Source of the DNA: Singulisphaera sp.
GTDB taxonomy: Bacteria > Planctomycetota > Planctomycetia > Isosphaerales > Isosphaeraceae
Direction of reading: 5' to 3'
NCBI GenBank assembly: GCA_027451445.1
Contig: DAIDJG010000002.1
Coordinates: forward strand, 1-38,366
DNA length: 38,366 nucleotides
Shown here piece by piece: positions 25,967 to 33,253 of the stretch. Within the stretch, counting starts at the first letter, position 1; each line of letters begins with the position of its first letter. Made by a program: the position numbers and the translations under genes. The notes below the pieces were generated by a model, which worked only from the letters and a program-made list of their open reading frames with translations, searched no databases and was not told the origin of the DNA.

Positions 25967-26923
25967 CTATAAACACGTCGTCTTGAGAACGGCTCCCGTG
26001 CGACTTGCCGTCGTCCAGAAGACCGCGTGGGAGCCGAGGGTAAACCGATCGCAAAGCCGTTTCGCGAGGCGAGCGCGCTCCTCCCCTTCGAGCTTGGCAA
26101 ACGCATACAGGGTCGGTCCCCATGAGCTCTGCCCGACCCCATGAAACCCTTCGGCGCGGAGCCAATCCACAATCGCGACGCTTTCCGGCCGGGCGAGGAT
26201 TCCTCCTTGCGCAGGCGCAAAGCATTGACCAACCGCTTCTTGCAACTCGGTGAGACTGCGACCAAAGGTCTCGATGTCGCGATCACAAACGGCCGGAAGC
26301 ATCCCGAGGAGGACGATTCGACACAGTCTTTCAGTGACTCGGGTGGGGATCGGCGGAAGCTGGGCGAACGCATTGGCCTCTTCGGGGCCATGCAATCCGG
26401 GCGAATGCTCGGGGATGATGACGAGCACGCTCCACTCCGAGGGGAACTCGAGCCGAGCCAGGAGCGGCGGGATCGTCCCCTGGGGTCCTCGCCCCCCATC
26501 AACGATCAGGGCGCCCGCTCGAAAGCCGTGAAGCCCAATGCCCGAACGGAGCCCGCGTTCGCTGAGCGCGGCGAGTCTCTCGACGGTTGGATCAGACTCG
26601 CCGGCCACGCTCAAAAGTGCGCGCGTCACAGCCAGGCTCACCTGGGTGCCGACACCGAGCCCGAGGTGCTCCCTAGGTGCGTGCCGAATCTGAAACTGCA
26701 ACGGCCCGGTCTTGAGAGTTTCCTCGACTCGACGGGCGACGCGCAGCACGCGGTCCTTGAGCGGTCCTTCCGCACCCCAGATCGACGCGGGTTCGGCGGT
26801 CAGACCGATTCCCGGTGCTTCGATCATCAGCCCGACACCGCCAAATTGTCGAGGCGCTTCCGGTCCCCAGCCGAGGAGTCCAAAGTGGAGGCGGCTCGGC
26901 GTCTCGATGCTCACACGTTTCAT
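25967..26923 (-). CDS. mptG: Beta-ribofuranosylaminobenzene 5'-phosphate synthase (RFAP synthase)
   Basis: This 318-residue GHMP-superfamily protein condenses 4-hydroxybenzoate or p-aminobenzoate with phosphoribosyl pyrophosphate, the committed step of (tetrahydro)methanopterin synthesis. Family sequence is seen in SIETPSRLHFGLLGW, the phosphate-binding loop HLGLGVGTQVSLAV and LSERGLRSGIGLHGFRAGALIVDGG. The length is normal. Its ATG overlaps the stop of the DUF447 gene by four bases, so it is the last cistron of a coupled DHPS-like/DUF447/mptG unit. RFAP synthase is restricted to organisms that make H4MPT-type cofactors and is the strongest single marker of that pathway here. Confidence 0.92.
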   Translation of the reverse strand: MKRVSIETPSRLHFGLLGWGPEAPRQFGGVGLMIEAPGIGLTAEPASIWGAEGPLKDRVLRVARRVEETLKTGPLQFQIRHAPREHLGLGVGTQVSLAVTRALLSVAGESDPTVERLAALSERGLRSGIGLHGFRAGALIVDGGRGPQGTIPPLLARLEFPSEWSVLVIIPEHSPGLHGPEEANAFAQLPPIPTRVTERLCRIVLLGMLPAVCDRDIETFGRSLTELQEAVGQCFAPAQGGILARPESVAIVDWLRAEGFHGVGQSSWGPTLYAFAKLEGEERARLAKRLCDRFTLGSHAVFWTTASRTGAVLKTTCL

Positions 26924-27513
26924 GGGCGCATCGTAGCAAATCGCTCGCCCCTGCGCCGTGCGACTTCCGCAACATGGTCGACCAGCAGGTTGAACGCCTC
27001 GTGCTCATGGGGTCCGCCCGTTTTGGTGACTAGCGTCGCGAACTTGTGGTAATCGGCCTCGATTTCGGCGAACGGCAGGAAGTCGGTGCGCGTGGCCAGG
27101 ATCGCCGCCTCGAGCACAGCGTGTTTCGCGCGATTGAAGCCGAAGAAATCGCGAACTCGTCCTTCGGCCACGGTCTCGGCGACGATCGTGGTCCGCTCAT
27201 CGCGATCGTCAAGGTCGGTGACCCGGAACTCAAAATAGCGGCAGCAGTCGACCAGCACACGTCCTTGCACCACGGCCGCCGGACTCGTCGACGCATCGAC
27301 CTCACGGCCGATTGCCGTGCGCGCCAGCAAAAGTACGTCGTCGGTGACGTGCAGCACCCCCTGCCCGGTCGCCTTGAGGTTTCGGTACGTCGTGGACGTC
27401 TGAAAGGGTCGAAGAACGAATCGCCGCATCTCGGGGTCGACCTTCGGGCCCATCGGAGCGATGTTCACGATGCCTTGGGGGTCGAGCGTGGTCACAATAC
27501 CTTCGAGGATCAC
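26920..27513 (-). CDS. DUF447 family protein (H4MPT-associated, flavin-reductase-like fold)
   Basis: A 197-residue DUF447 protein with the characteristic start ILEGIVTTLDPQGIVNIAPMGP, then FQTSTTYRNLKATGQGVLHVTDD and ECDY-like FVEIEADYHKFA. It has a split-barrel, FMN-binding-like fold by family knowledge. Its genes travel with methanopterin biosynthesis genes in archaea, methylotrophs and planctomycetes, but its reaction is not established to my knowledge. The start is GTG 27513, overlapping the upstream stop (GTGA), and the stop overlaps mptG. These overlaps indicate coupled translation. Confidence 0.88.
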   Translation of the reverse strand: MILEGIVTTLDPQGIVNIAPMGPKVDPEMRRFVLRPFQTSTTYRNLKATGQGVLHVTDDVLLLARTAIGREVDASTSPAAVVQGRVLVDCCRYFEFRVTDLDDRDERTTIVAETVAEGRVRDFFGFNRAKHAVLEAAILATRTDFLPFAEIEADYHKFATLVTKTGGPHEHEAFNLLVDHVAEVARRRGERFATMRP

Positions 27514-28901
27514 GATTCAGCCTCGCTCGGTGGATTTTTCTTGCGATCGCGGTGGCTGATTTCCAGCTCGGTCAGCATCCCCCAATCGAGCGCCTGGTCT
27601 TGTCGGTAGTTCTTGCTCAGCAGGAGTGCGGTTTTCGCTTTCATCAGCTCGAAGCCCAGGTAAAACGCGTGCGAGGGGTCCGTCACGCCCATCTTCTCGA
27701 AAAGCAGGAACGGGTCGGTATCGCCGAGGAAACTCGTGTTGTTGAGAGCATAGAGTAGCCCGTCCTCGGCGAACAGACGCCAGTTGGGATCCTTGATTCG
27801 GCGGGCAAGCTCCTGGAGGTTCTCGAGGCCGAACCGCGCGACCTTGGGATCGCGCAGCATGATGAGGCCCGGCTCGACGTGTTTCGGGAGCCTTCGGTTT
27901 TGGACCGCGTGGTACGCGAGCCGACGCGCCCGATCGATTTCGCGAACGGACGAACGGGCCCAGTTGATGACCGCCGTTGTCAGCACGCTCCGAATCCCGA
28001 CCTCCTGGCAGAAGCCGATCAAGAGAGTATTCACCCCGGCGGAGTCGACGTCGGTCAACTCCGTGAGATTACCGATCCCCATCATCACGGGCGCGTTGGG
28101 AAACTGCTTGCGAACCTCAAGGTAACGCCCGAGCGACCGTGCGAAACCGAAGCCGATCGGCTCCAGGATGGGGTCGATCCGATAGGGGACTCCCGCGTTC
28201 TCCAGGAACGCTATGGTCTCCTCCAGTCCATCGAGCGACCCCGGGTTATCGGGGATCGCGACCACCTCGGCACCCCAGTCGGCGGCGTGTGCACGGTTGG
28301 ACGCATTGACACTCAGGACGAGATCGGCCCCCGCCGTGGTCGCGAGCCGCGCCTCGACAGGATCGAACGTGTCGATCGAAACTCGAAGGCCCAGATCGCG
28401 GAGCGCGGAGACGGCCTCGCCGACGCCGAGCCAGGGGCCGTCGGGATCGCAACCGACGTCGATCCGGTCCGCCCCTTCGTCGGCGAACTGCCGGGCCATC
28501 GCGAGCAGCTCGGCGCGATCCAACTTCGGGGCGTGGTTGATCTCGGCGAGGATCTCGATGTCAAAGGCGCCGTAGCCGGCGAGACGAGCGTCGTTGTGTC
28601 CAAAGTATTTCGGCAGGTCGCGCAGGTCCTCCGGACCTCGTTCGACGGGGAGGCCGGTTTTCTCAACCAAGGGCGCAAGATCGCCCCGGCACTGGCCCGG
28701 CAGGATAATCCGTGCGATGTCCTGCGGAATATCGAGTCGTCGCGCCACCCACGCGGGTGTCATGAGGGCGGCCACGGAAATCGGCAGGACGGCCACCTCA
28801 CAATCAAATGGGAGGCTGGGGGCCATCGTGTCGAGCACCTGCCGCAGTGCGAATTCGGCCAGACGTCCCGTAACGAACAAGTAATGAGCTCGATCCGCCA
28901 C
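27510..28901 (-). CDS. Dihydropteroate-synthase-like protein (DUF6513 + DHPS-like TIM barrel)
   Basis: This 463-residue protein has an N-terminal domain (about 1-140, HYLFVTGRLAEFALRQVLD, RRLDIPQDIARIILPGQCRGD) fused to a DHPS-like barrel (about 140-400). The barrel has ADEGADRIDVGCDP, VSIDTFDP and ADLVLSVNASNR, which match pterin-binding strands. It probably joins a pterin diphosphate to the RFAP product in H4MPT synthesis; this function is inferred from fold and neighbours. The start is GTG 28901 with GGGAG six bases upstream. It follows the GGT gene by 37 bases. An ordinary FolP would be about 280 residues and lack the N-terminal domain. Confidence 0.88.
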   Translation of the reverse strand: MADRAHYLFVTGRLAEFALRQVLDTMAPSLPFDCEVAVLPISVAALMTPAWVARRLDIPQDIARIILPGQCRGDLAPLVEKTGLPVERGPEDLRDLPKYFGHNDARLAGYGAFDIEILAEINHAPKLDRAELLAMARQFADEGADRIDVGCDPDGPWLGVGEAVSALRDLGLRVSIDTFDPVEARLATTAGADLVLSVNASNRAHAADWGAEVVAIPDNPGSLDGLEETIAFLENAGVPYRIDPILEPIGFGFARSLGRYLEVRKQFPNAPVMMGIGNLTELTDVDSAGVNTLLIGFCQEVGIRSVLTTAVINWARSSVREIDRARRLAYHAVQNRRLPKHVEPGLIMLRDPKVARFGLENLQELARRIKDPNWRLFAEDGLLYALNNTSFLGDTDPFLLFEKMGVTDPSHAFYLGFELMKAKTALLLSKNYRQDQALDWGMLTELEISHRDRKKNPPSEAES

Positions 28902-28938
28902 GATGTGCTCCCGAACTCCCGCAGCGCTCGCGAGGCTC

Positions 28939-30549
28939 TCAAACGGCCGGTACGCCCGCGGCGGCGGCGAGAGCCATCCGGGGTTCCGGTACGCCGGTCC
29001 ACAGTCCCTTATCGCGCGCGATCAGGTGAGTGTTGCCCGCGTCTCGGGCTACCTCAGTGAGACGATGCCCTCGGGCGCGGAGGGCGGCGATACATTCCTC
29101 GCCCGCGGCCGACTCGATAACGGCCGGCTCTATGGTTTCGCACTGGAGCCGAGGTGCCGCCAAGGCATCTCCAGGCGCGAGTCCAAGAATCAACTGGTTG
29201 ATCACAACCGCTGCGCTATTGTTGACGATCGTTCTCCCGCCGGACGCTCCCACGGCGAGCACAGCTTTGCCGTCGGCAATCGCAATCACCGGCGCCATGT
29301 TGTGCAGCGGTCGCTTGCCCGGCGCGATCGAGTTCACCCATCCAGGCCGCGGTTCGAACCGGGTCATTCCATGACCGAGCACGACGCCGGTACCGGGGAC
29401 CATGAGCATCGACCCGAAACCCCCGCCATGCGTCTGGGTCCATGAGACCACGTTTCCCGAGGCATCGGCCGCGGCGAGATGCACCGTCCCCTTTAACGGA
29501 TCGGGCGCGACCAGCCGTCCCGGTTCGGGGTGGGCGAGACCCTCCAGGACGCGTTCCAGCAGATCGTCGAGGTGTCCCGAGGTCAGGAGGTCGCAAGGCG
29601 GCACGTCCATCGCGGACGGGTCGCCGACCCGTCTGAGCCGTTCGTCCCAAGCAACTTTTGCGCACTCCAAAAGTGCCTCGTACGCGCGGGCATCATGCGC
29701 CGGTCCGGCCTTTCCGGCTCGTTCGAGCCGGTCGAAGAGCGCGGCGATTTGAAGCGATGTCAGTCCGCCGGAGGCAGGCGGGGGCGTCGACAGAACATGT
29801 CCACGAACTTCGACGGAAGCCGGCTCGACGACTCGCGCATGATAGGCCGCCATGTCGTCGTGAGTCAGTAGGCCGCCAAGCTTCCGAACGTGGTCGGAGA
29901 TCAACCGGCCGATCCAGCCTGAGTAGAACACATCGGGCCCTTCATGGACGATGGCCTCCAGGGTGTCGGCCAGCCGAGGCATCGGCACAAGCTTCGGGGG
30001 CGCGCCAAAATCGGGCGCGGGCGCCCCTTCGGCCCGGGCTTCGATGGTCCTCCATGTGTGCGCGTGGGCCGGGATCAGCGGAACCCCTTCCTTGGCCAGC
30101 CGGATCGCCGGTGCGATCACGGTCTTGCGGTCGAGCGAACCCCACTCCTTGAGCATCGTGAGGAGCCCACTGAGCACGCCGGGAACTGCGATCGAGAGCG
30201 GTCCATGCCGGTGCCGGTCGTCCGGCAGCCGATAGCCGTCCGGATCGGTCGAGGGCAAGACTGGGAACATCCGCGCTCTGGCCGCGGCAGGCGCGACGGC
30301 GTTGGCGTCGAGGGCGACAACTTGCCCCGTTTGTGCACGAAAGCCTACGCCCGTGGCTGCGTAGCCGCCGATGCCACAGTTGAAGGGAGAAACGACGGCC
30401 TCAACAAACCCGGCCGTCACCGCCGCGTCGAAAGCGTTTCCACCCCTGCGGAGAATTTCGGCTCCGGCCTCCGCCGCAAGCCGGTCGGGCGCCACGCAGA
30501 CCGCAGTGGATCGGACTTGCTTCGGCCGAGGCACCGCCAGTTCGTTCAT
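28939..30549 (-). CDS. ggt: Gamma-glutamyltransferase without signal peptide
   Basis: A roughly 536-residue N-terminal-nucleophile hydrolase precursor. The family sequence includes RRGGNAFDAAVTAGFVEAVVSPFNCGIGG, SGGLTSLQIAALFDRLE and the processing site KGTVHLAAADASGN, whose Thr (about residue 355) becomes the nucleophile. The active-site region PGKRPLHNMAPVIA is intact. GGT hydrolyses or transfers gamma-glutamyl groups. Most are exported, but this N-terminus (MNELAVPRPKQVRSTAVC) has no signal peptide, suggesting a cytoplasmic enzyme. AGGTG precedes the ATG at 30549; an alternative ATG lies at 30555. It lies 40 bases after the dioxygenase gene and 37 before the DHPS-like gene, in one run. Confidence 0.88.
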   Translation of the reverse strand: MNELAVPRPKQVRSTAVCVAPDRLAAEAGAEILRRGGNAFDAAVTAGFVEAVVSPFNCGIGGYAATGVGFRAQTGQVVALDANAVAPAAARARMFPVLPSTDPDGYRLPDDRHRHGPLSIAVPGVLSGLLTMLKEWGSLDRKTVIAPAIRLAKEGVPLIPAHAHTWRTIEARAEGAPAPDFGAPPKLVPMPRLADTLEAIVHEGPDVFYSGWIGRLISDHVRKLGGLLTHDDMAAYHARVVEPASVEVRGHVLSTPPPASGGLTSLQIAALFDRLERAGKAGPAHDARAYEALLECAKVAWDERLRRVGDPSAMDVPPCDLLTSGHLDDLLERVLEGLAHPEPGRLVAPDPLKGTVHLAAADASGNVVSWTQTHGGGFGSMLMVPGTGVVLGHGMTRFEPRPGWVNSIAPGKRPLHNMAPVIAIADGKAVLAVGASGGRTIVNNSAAVVINQLILGLAPGDALAAPRLQCETIEPAVIESAAGEECIAALRARGHRLTEVARDAGNTHLIARDKGLWTGVPEPRMALAAAAGVPAV

Positions 30550-30589
30550 GAGCATTCACCTGCTCCGCAAGATCCAAGTCGCTCGACGA

Positions 30590-31558
30590 TTACATCGGAG
30601 CTTTGTTCGTCTTCAACCACAGCCGCACCAAGTGGCGTCGACGTTCGGGCTCGGGGTGATCCTCATAGGCCGTACGGTTGTGAAGGATCCAACGGTTGTT
30701 GATAAAATAAACCTGACCCGGTTCGAGCGAGAACTCGGCGCGCAGCGAGGGTTGATTCGCCACCGCGTCCAGACGGTCGAGTGCGTCGCGCTGTGCGGTG
30801 CTCAAGGGCACGCCGGCCTTTTCGTGTCCGGCCTCAATCCAGTAGCGGAGGTAGCGGAACAGCGGCTCGGGCCCGGTGCGCTCAATCACGGGTTGAAGGA
30901 CGGTCGGTGCCTCCCCGTCGCGGACCCCGCCGCGACGGTCGACGTGAAACGGCTCGCAGAGCGTTTCGAGTGCGTCGGGGCACTCGCGGCGCAGGGCTTC
31001 GACCACGCTGAGACCGCTCACCACCTGGCTCACGCCTCCCGACCGCGCAGTCTTCAAACAGAGCAATCCCACGTAATCGAGTATGGTATCGCCGAACGAG
31101 TTGTCCGTATGAAAGCTGCTCTCGTAGTTGGTCACCGAGAACCGGGCACCTTTGGACACGTCCTGCCCGCTGTCCCTGACGTCGTAAAGGAGCGTCCCCT
31201 GGACGTTCTGCGCAAACGGCTCGCCGAGCAACTGACCGACGAGCCAGTAGAGCGTGACCGCTTCACGTTCCGAAATTCGATCGACCGGGAGCCGGTCGAG
31301 CACAACAAACCCACGGCCGTATTCCAGCTCACGGCGGGCACTGACAAGGTAGCACCCAAGCGAATCACTCTCTTCGGCCGTGAGTCTCAAGTCGGTAATG
31401 GGGCCGTCGCCTCGCCCGCGAGCCTCGTAGATCGGCCTCACCCTAGCGAGCAAGTCTTCGGGCAAGAGGTGCGTCCAGTCGGCTGTCGTCCCCACAGTCG
31501 CAGAATCCCATTCTTTCAGATCGTCTACGGACGATGTGGTTTCCGCTTGATTCACCAC
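30590..31558 (-). CDS. TauD/TfdA-family Fe(II)/2-oxoglutarate dioxygenase
   Basis: A 322-residue clavaminate-synthase-like enzyme. The iron ligands are visible as the HxD of SSFHTDNSF and the distal His in NNRWILHNRTAYEDH, and the oxoglutarate arginine is in RRHLVRLWLKT. It should hydroxylate or oxidatively cleave a small molecule using O2 and 2-oxoglutarate; the substrate is unknown. GTG 31558 is chosen because GGAGG stands eight bases before it; a TTG at 31591 would put that site inside the gene. It heads a same-strand run into ggt and the H4MPT genes. Confidence 0.87.
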   Translation of the reverse strand: MVNQAETTSSVDDLKEWDSATVGTTADWTHLLPEDLLARVRPIYEARGRGDGPITDLRLTAEESDSLGCYLVSARRELEYGRGFVVLDRLPVDRISEREAVTLYWLVGQLLGEPFAQNVQGTLLYDVRDSGQDVSKGARFSVTNYESSFHTDNSFGDTILDYVGLLCLKTARSGGVSQVVSGLSVVEALRRECPDALETLCEPFHVDRRGGVRDGEAPTVLQPVIERTGPEPLFRYLRYWIEAGHEKAGVPLSTAQRDALDRLDAVANQPSLRAEFSLEPGQVYFINNRWILHNRTAYEDHPEPERRRHLVRLWLKTNKAPM

Positions 31559-31727
31559 CAGCCTCACCTCCGTCGCGGATCCTATCACCAAAACGCCGCG
31601 GCCCTGACAATCCGCCGTTCGGTGATCGTACCATGTGCGGCAACAACTTACTCGATCAGAGTCCGTCCATTATCCGACCTAGCGTCTTGCGGTAGTTTGT
31701 GCGTACGGCGTCGAACATTCTGGAGTA

Positions 31728-31815
31728 ATCACAACGCCAGGCCCGGAAATACCGATTGGCCGGTTCGAGGTCTTCGCCACCAGGCTCGACCATCCCGAAT
31801 GCGTCGCCTTCGACC
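31728..31815 (+). pseudogene. Possible remnant of an SMP-30/gluconolactonase 5' end
   Basis: In one plus-strand frame, about 25 codons read FEVFATRLDHPECVAFDRGG, closely resembling the N-terminal strand of SMP-30/gluconolactonase propellers. There is no start codon in good position, the similarity ends after about 30 codons and no second blade follows. The rest of the gap between the dioxygenase and enolase-family genes (31559-31923) shows nothing else I can support. This is judged by eye and may be chance; the opposite strand also has an open frame here. Confidence 0.3.
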
Positions 31816-31923
31816 GCGGCGGATCCCCGGCGATTGGGAATACGACTGGATTTCGTTTCGGGACACCCGTCGCAGAGCGCGCTGGGAAGCGCCGCAAGCT
31901 TTGCGGATCGAACGGGAATTGGA

Positions 31924-33045
31924 CTAACGGACGCGGTATTTCTCGACCTTCGCCTCGTCGAGTTCGACCCCAAGTCCCGGCCGATCGGAAGGCGCGGCCC
32001 GCCCGCCTTCGAGCGCCAGTGGCGTTGTGAGGATTTCATCCTCGTAATAGAGCGGCCCGATGATGTCGCAGGGATAGTCGTCAGGCGTGATGCCGCGATG
32101 AGCGATCGCCAGGTGGAGCATCGCGGCCGCGCCGACTCCCAGTTCCAGATTCGACCCTACGGTGCAGGCGATTCCGCGAGTGTCGGCGAAATCTGCGATG
32201 GCCTTCGCCGGACCGATCCCGCCCGACTTGCCAATGTAGACGGAAAAGACGTCGCAGGCCCCGGCGCGGGCGAGTTGACGAGCGTCGGCGAGCGAGTAGA
32301 TCGACTCGTCGGCAATCACGGGCACTCCCGTCGACCGGCGAACCGCAGCCATTTCCTCCGGGTCGCCCGCCCAAACCGGCTGTTCCACGAATGCGATCTG
32401 AAAGGCTTTCAGCCGCTCGACCGCGGCCGTCGCGGTCGCGGAGTCGATCCAGCCGCCATTGGCATCGACGCCCAGCTTGATTTCAGATCCGAGCGCTTCG
32501 CGGACGGCCGCTACGCGGGCCACGTCGTCATCCACGCCGAGCCCAACCTTCACCTTCATCGCACGGTACCCCCGTGCCTTCGCCCCCCGCGCGATCTCCG
32601 CAGCCTCTGCCGGCGTCGAGCCCGAGATCGACCATTTCGTCATGACCGACTCACGGACCTTACCGCCCAGCAACTCGTAGACAGGTTTCCCAGCCGCCTT
32701 ACCCGCCAGGTCCCAAAGGGCCATCTCAACGGCCGCCTTGGTGAACTCGTTCCCCGCGACGAGGGCAAACGCCGCCTGCACGGCGTCGCCGACCGGGGTC
32801 GGATCGCGTCCCACGAGCGCCGGCGCAAAATAGCCGTTGATAAAATGTGCGGCCGAGACCTGATCCTCGCCCGACCAGCGCGGGGTACAAGACGCCTCAC
32901 CGAGCCCGACCAAACCTTCATCGGTGTGCACCTTGACCAGCAGGAACGGGGATGTGTCGTGGACGCCTCCACGACCCGAGCGAATCGCGAGACTTGGTTT
33001 GATCGGGACCCGGACGGGGATTGTCTCAACAGCGGCGATTCTCAT
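31924..33045 (-). CDS. Enolase-superfamily mandelate racemase/muconate lactonizing enzyme-like protein
   Basis: A 373-residue enzyme. The N-terminal capping domain starts MRIAAVETIPVRVPIKPSLAI. The barrel carries the KxK acid/base motif (YRAMKVKVG) and the metal ligands in GVDANGGW, FVEQPV and VIADES. This arrangement matches the muconate cycloisomerase/dipeptide epimerase subgroup, which abstract a proton alpha to a carboxylate. The substrate is not determinable from sequence. The ATG at 33045 is used; the frame is open to 33078 without family sequence. It ends a minus-strand run from the SDR gene. Confidence 0.9.
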   Translation of the reverse strand: MRIAAVETIPVRVPIKPSLAIRSGRGGVHDTSPFLLVKVHTDEGLVGLGEASCTPRWSGEDQVSAAHFINGYFAPALVGRDPTPVGDAVQAAFALVAGNEFTKAAVEMALWDLAGKAAGKPVYELLGGKVRESVMTKWSISGSTPAEAAEIARGAKARGYRAMKVKVGLGVDDDVARVAAVREALGSEIKLGVDANGGWIDSATATAAVERLKAFQIAFVEQPVWAGDPEEMAAVRRSTGVPVIADESIYSLADARQLARAGACDVFSVYIGKSGGIGPAKAIADFADTRGIACTVGSNLELGVGAAAMLHLAIAHRGITPDDYPCDIIGPLYYEDEILTTPLALEGGRAAPSDRPGLGVELDEAKVEKYRVR

Positions 33046-33071
33046 TGCTGTATTCAACCTTCCGCTCGACC

Positions 33072-33224
33072 TCACCACGGCAACAGTTTCACCGGATGGC
33101 GGAGCGGGAACTCAAGATCCACACCATAAATTGCCAGCACCGTCCCGACAAGCAGCAGCCACCAGAATCGCCTATCCTTGAACCCAGCGTAACTTGCGAG
33201 GAATCGAACCATCATTCCGACCAT
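33072..33224 (-). CDS. Putative small single-pass membrane protein (50 aa)
   Basis: This 50-codon ORF fits neatly between the glycosidase-like gene (29-base gap) and the enolase-family gene (26-base gap). It encodes a basic start (VRFLASYAGFKDRRF) followed by one hydrophobic helix (WWLLLVGTVLAIYGV). The amphipathic start and Trp/Arg border look like a real small membrane protein, similar in plan to DUF5989-type proteins. Starts at 33224, 33215 or 33212 are possible, none with a strong ribosome site. The function is unknown. Confidence 0.45.
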   Translation of the reverse strand: MVGMMVRFLASYAGFKDRRFWWLLLVGTVLAIYGVDLEFPLRHPVKLLPW

Positions 33225-33253
33225 CGTCGTGCGCAAGCTCGGGAATGCGACGT

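Noticed and set aside
30371-31927. 518-codon plus-strand ORF
   Set aside because: It is antisense to the dioxygenase and GGT genes, both of which have conserved active-site motifs; the ORF has none.
31656-32039. Minus-strand ORF ending in a protein-like FRAWRCDYSRMFDAVRTNYRK segment
   Set aside because: It overlaps the enolase-family C-terminus, has no good start and conflicts with the plus-strand SMP-30-like reading. Evidence for either is weak and I could not identify a family.
31756-33129. 457-codon plus-strand ORF
   Set aside because: It is antisense to the enolase-family gene and has no family resemblance apart from the separate SMP-30-like stretch, which is in another frame.
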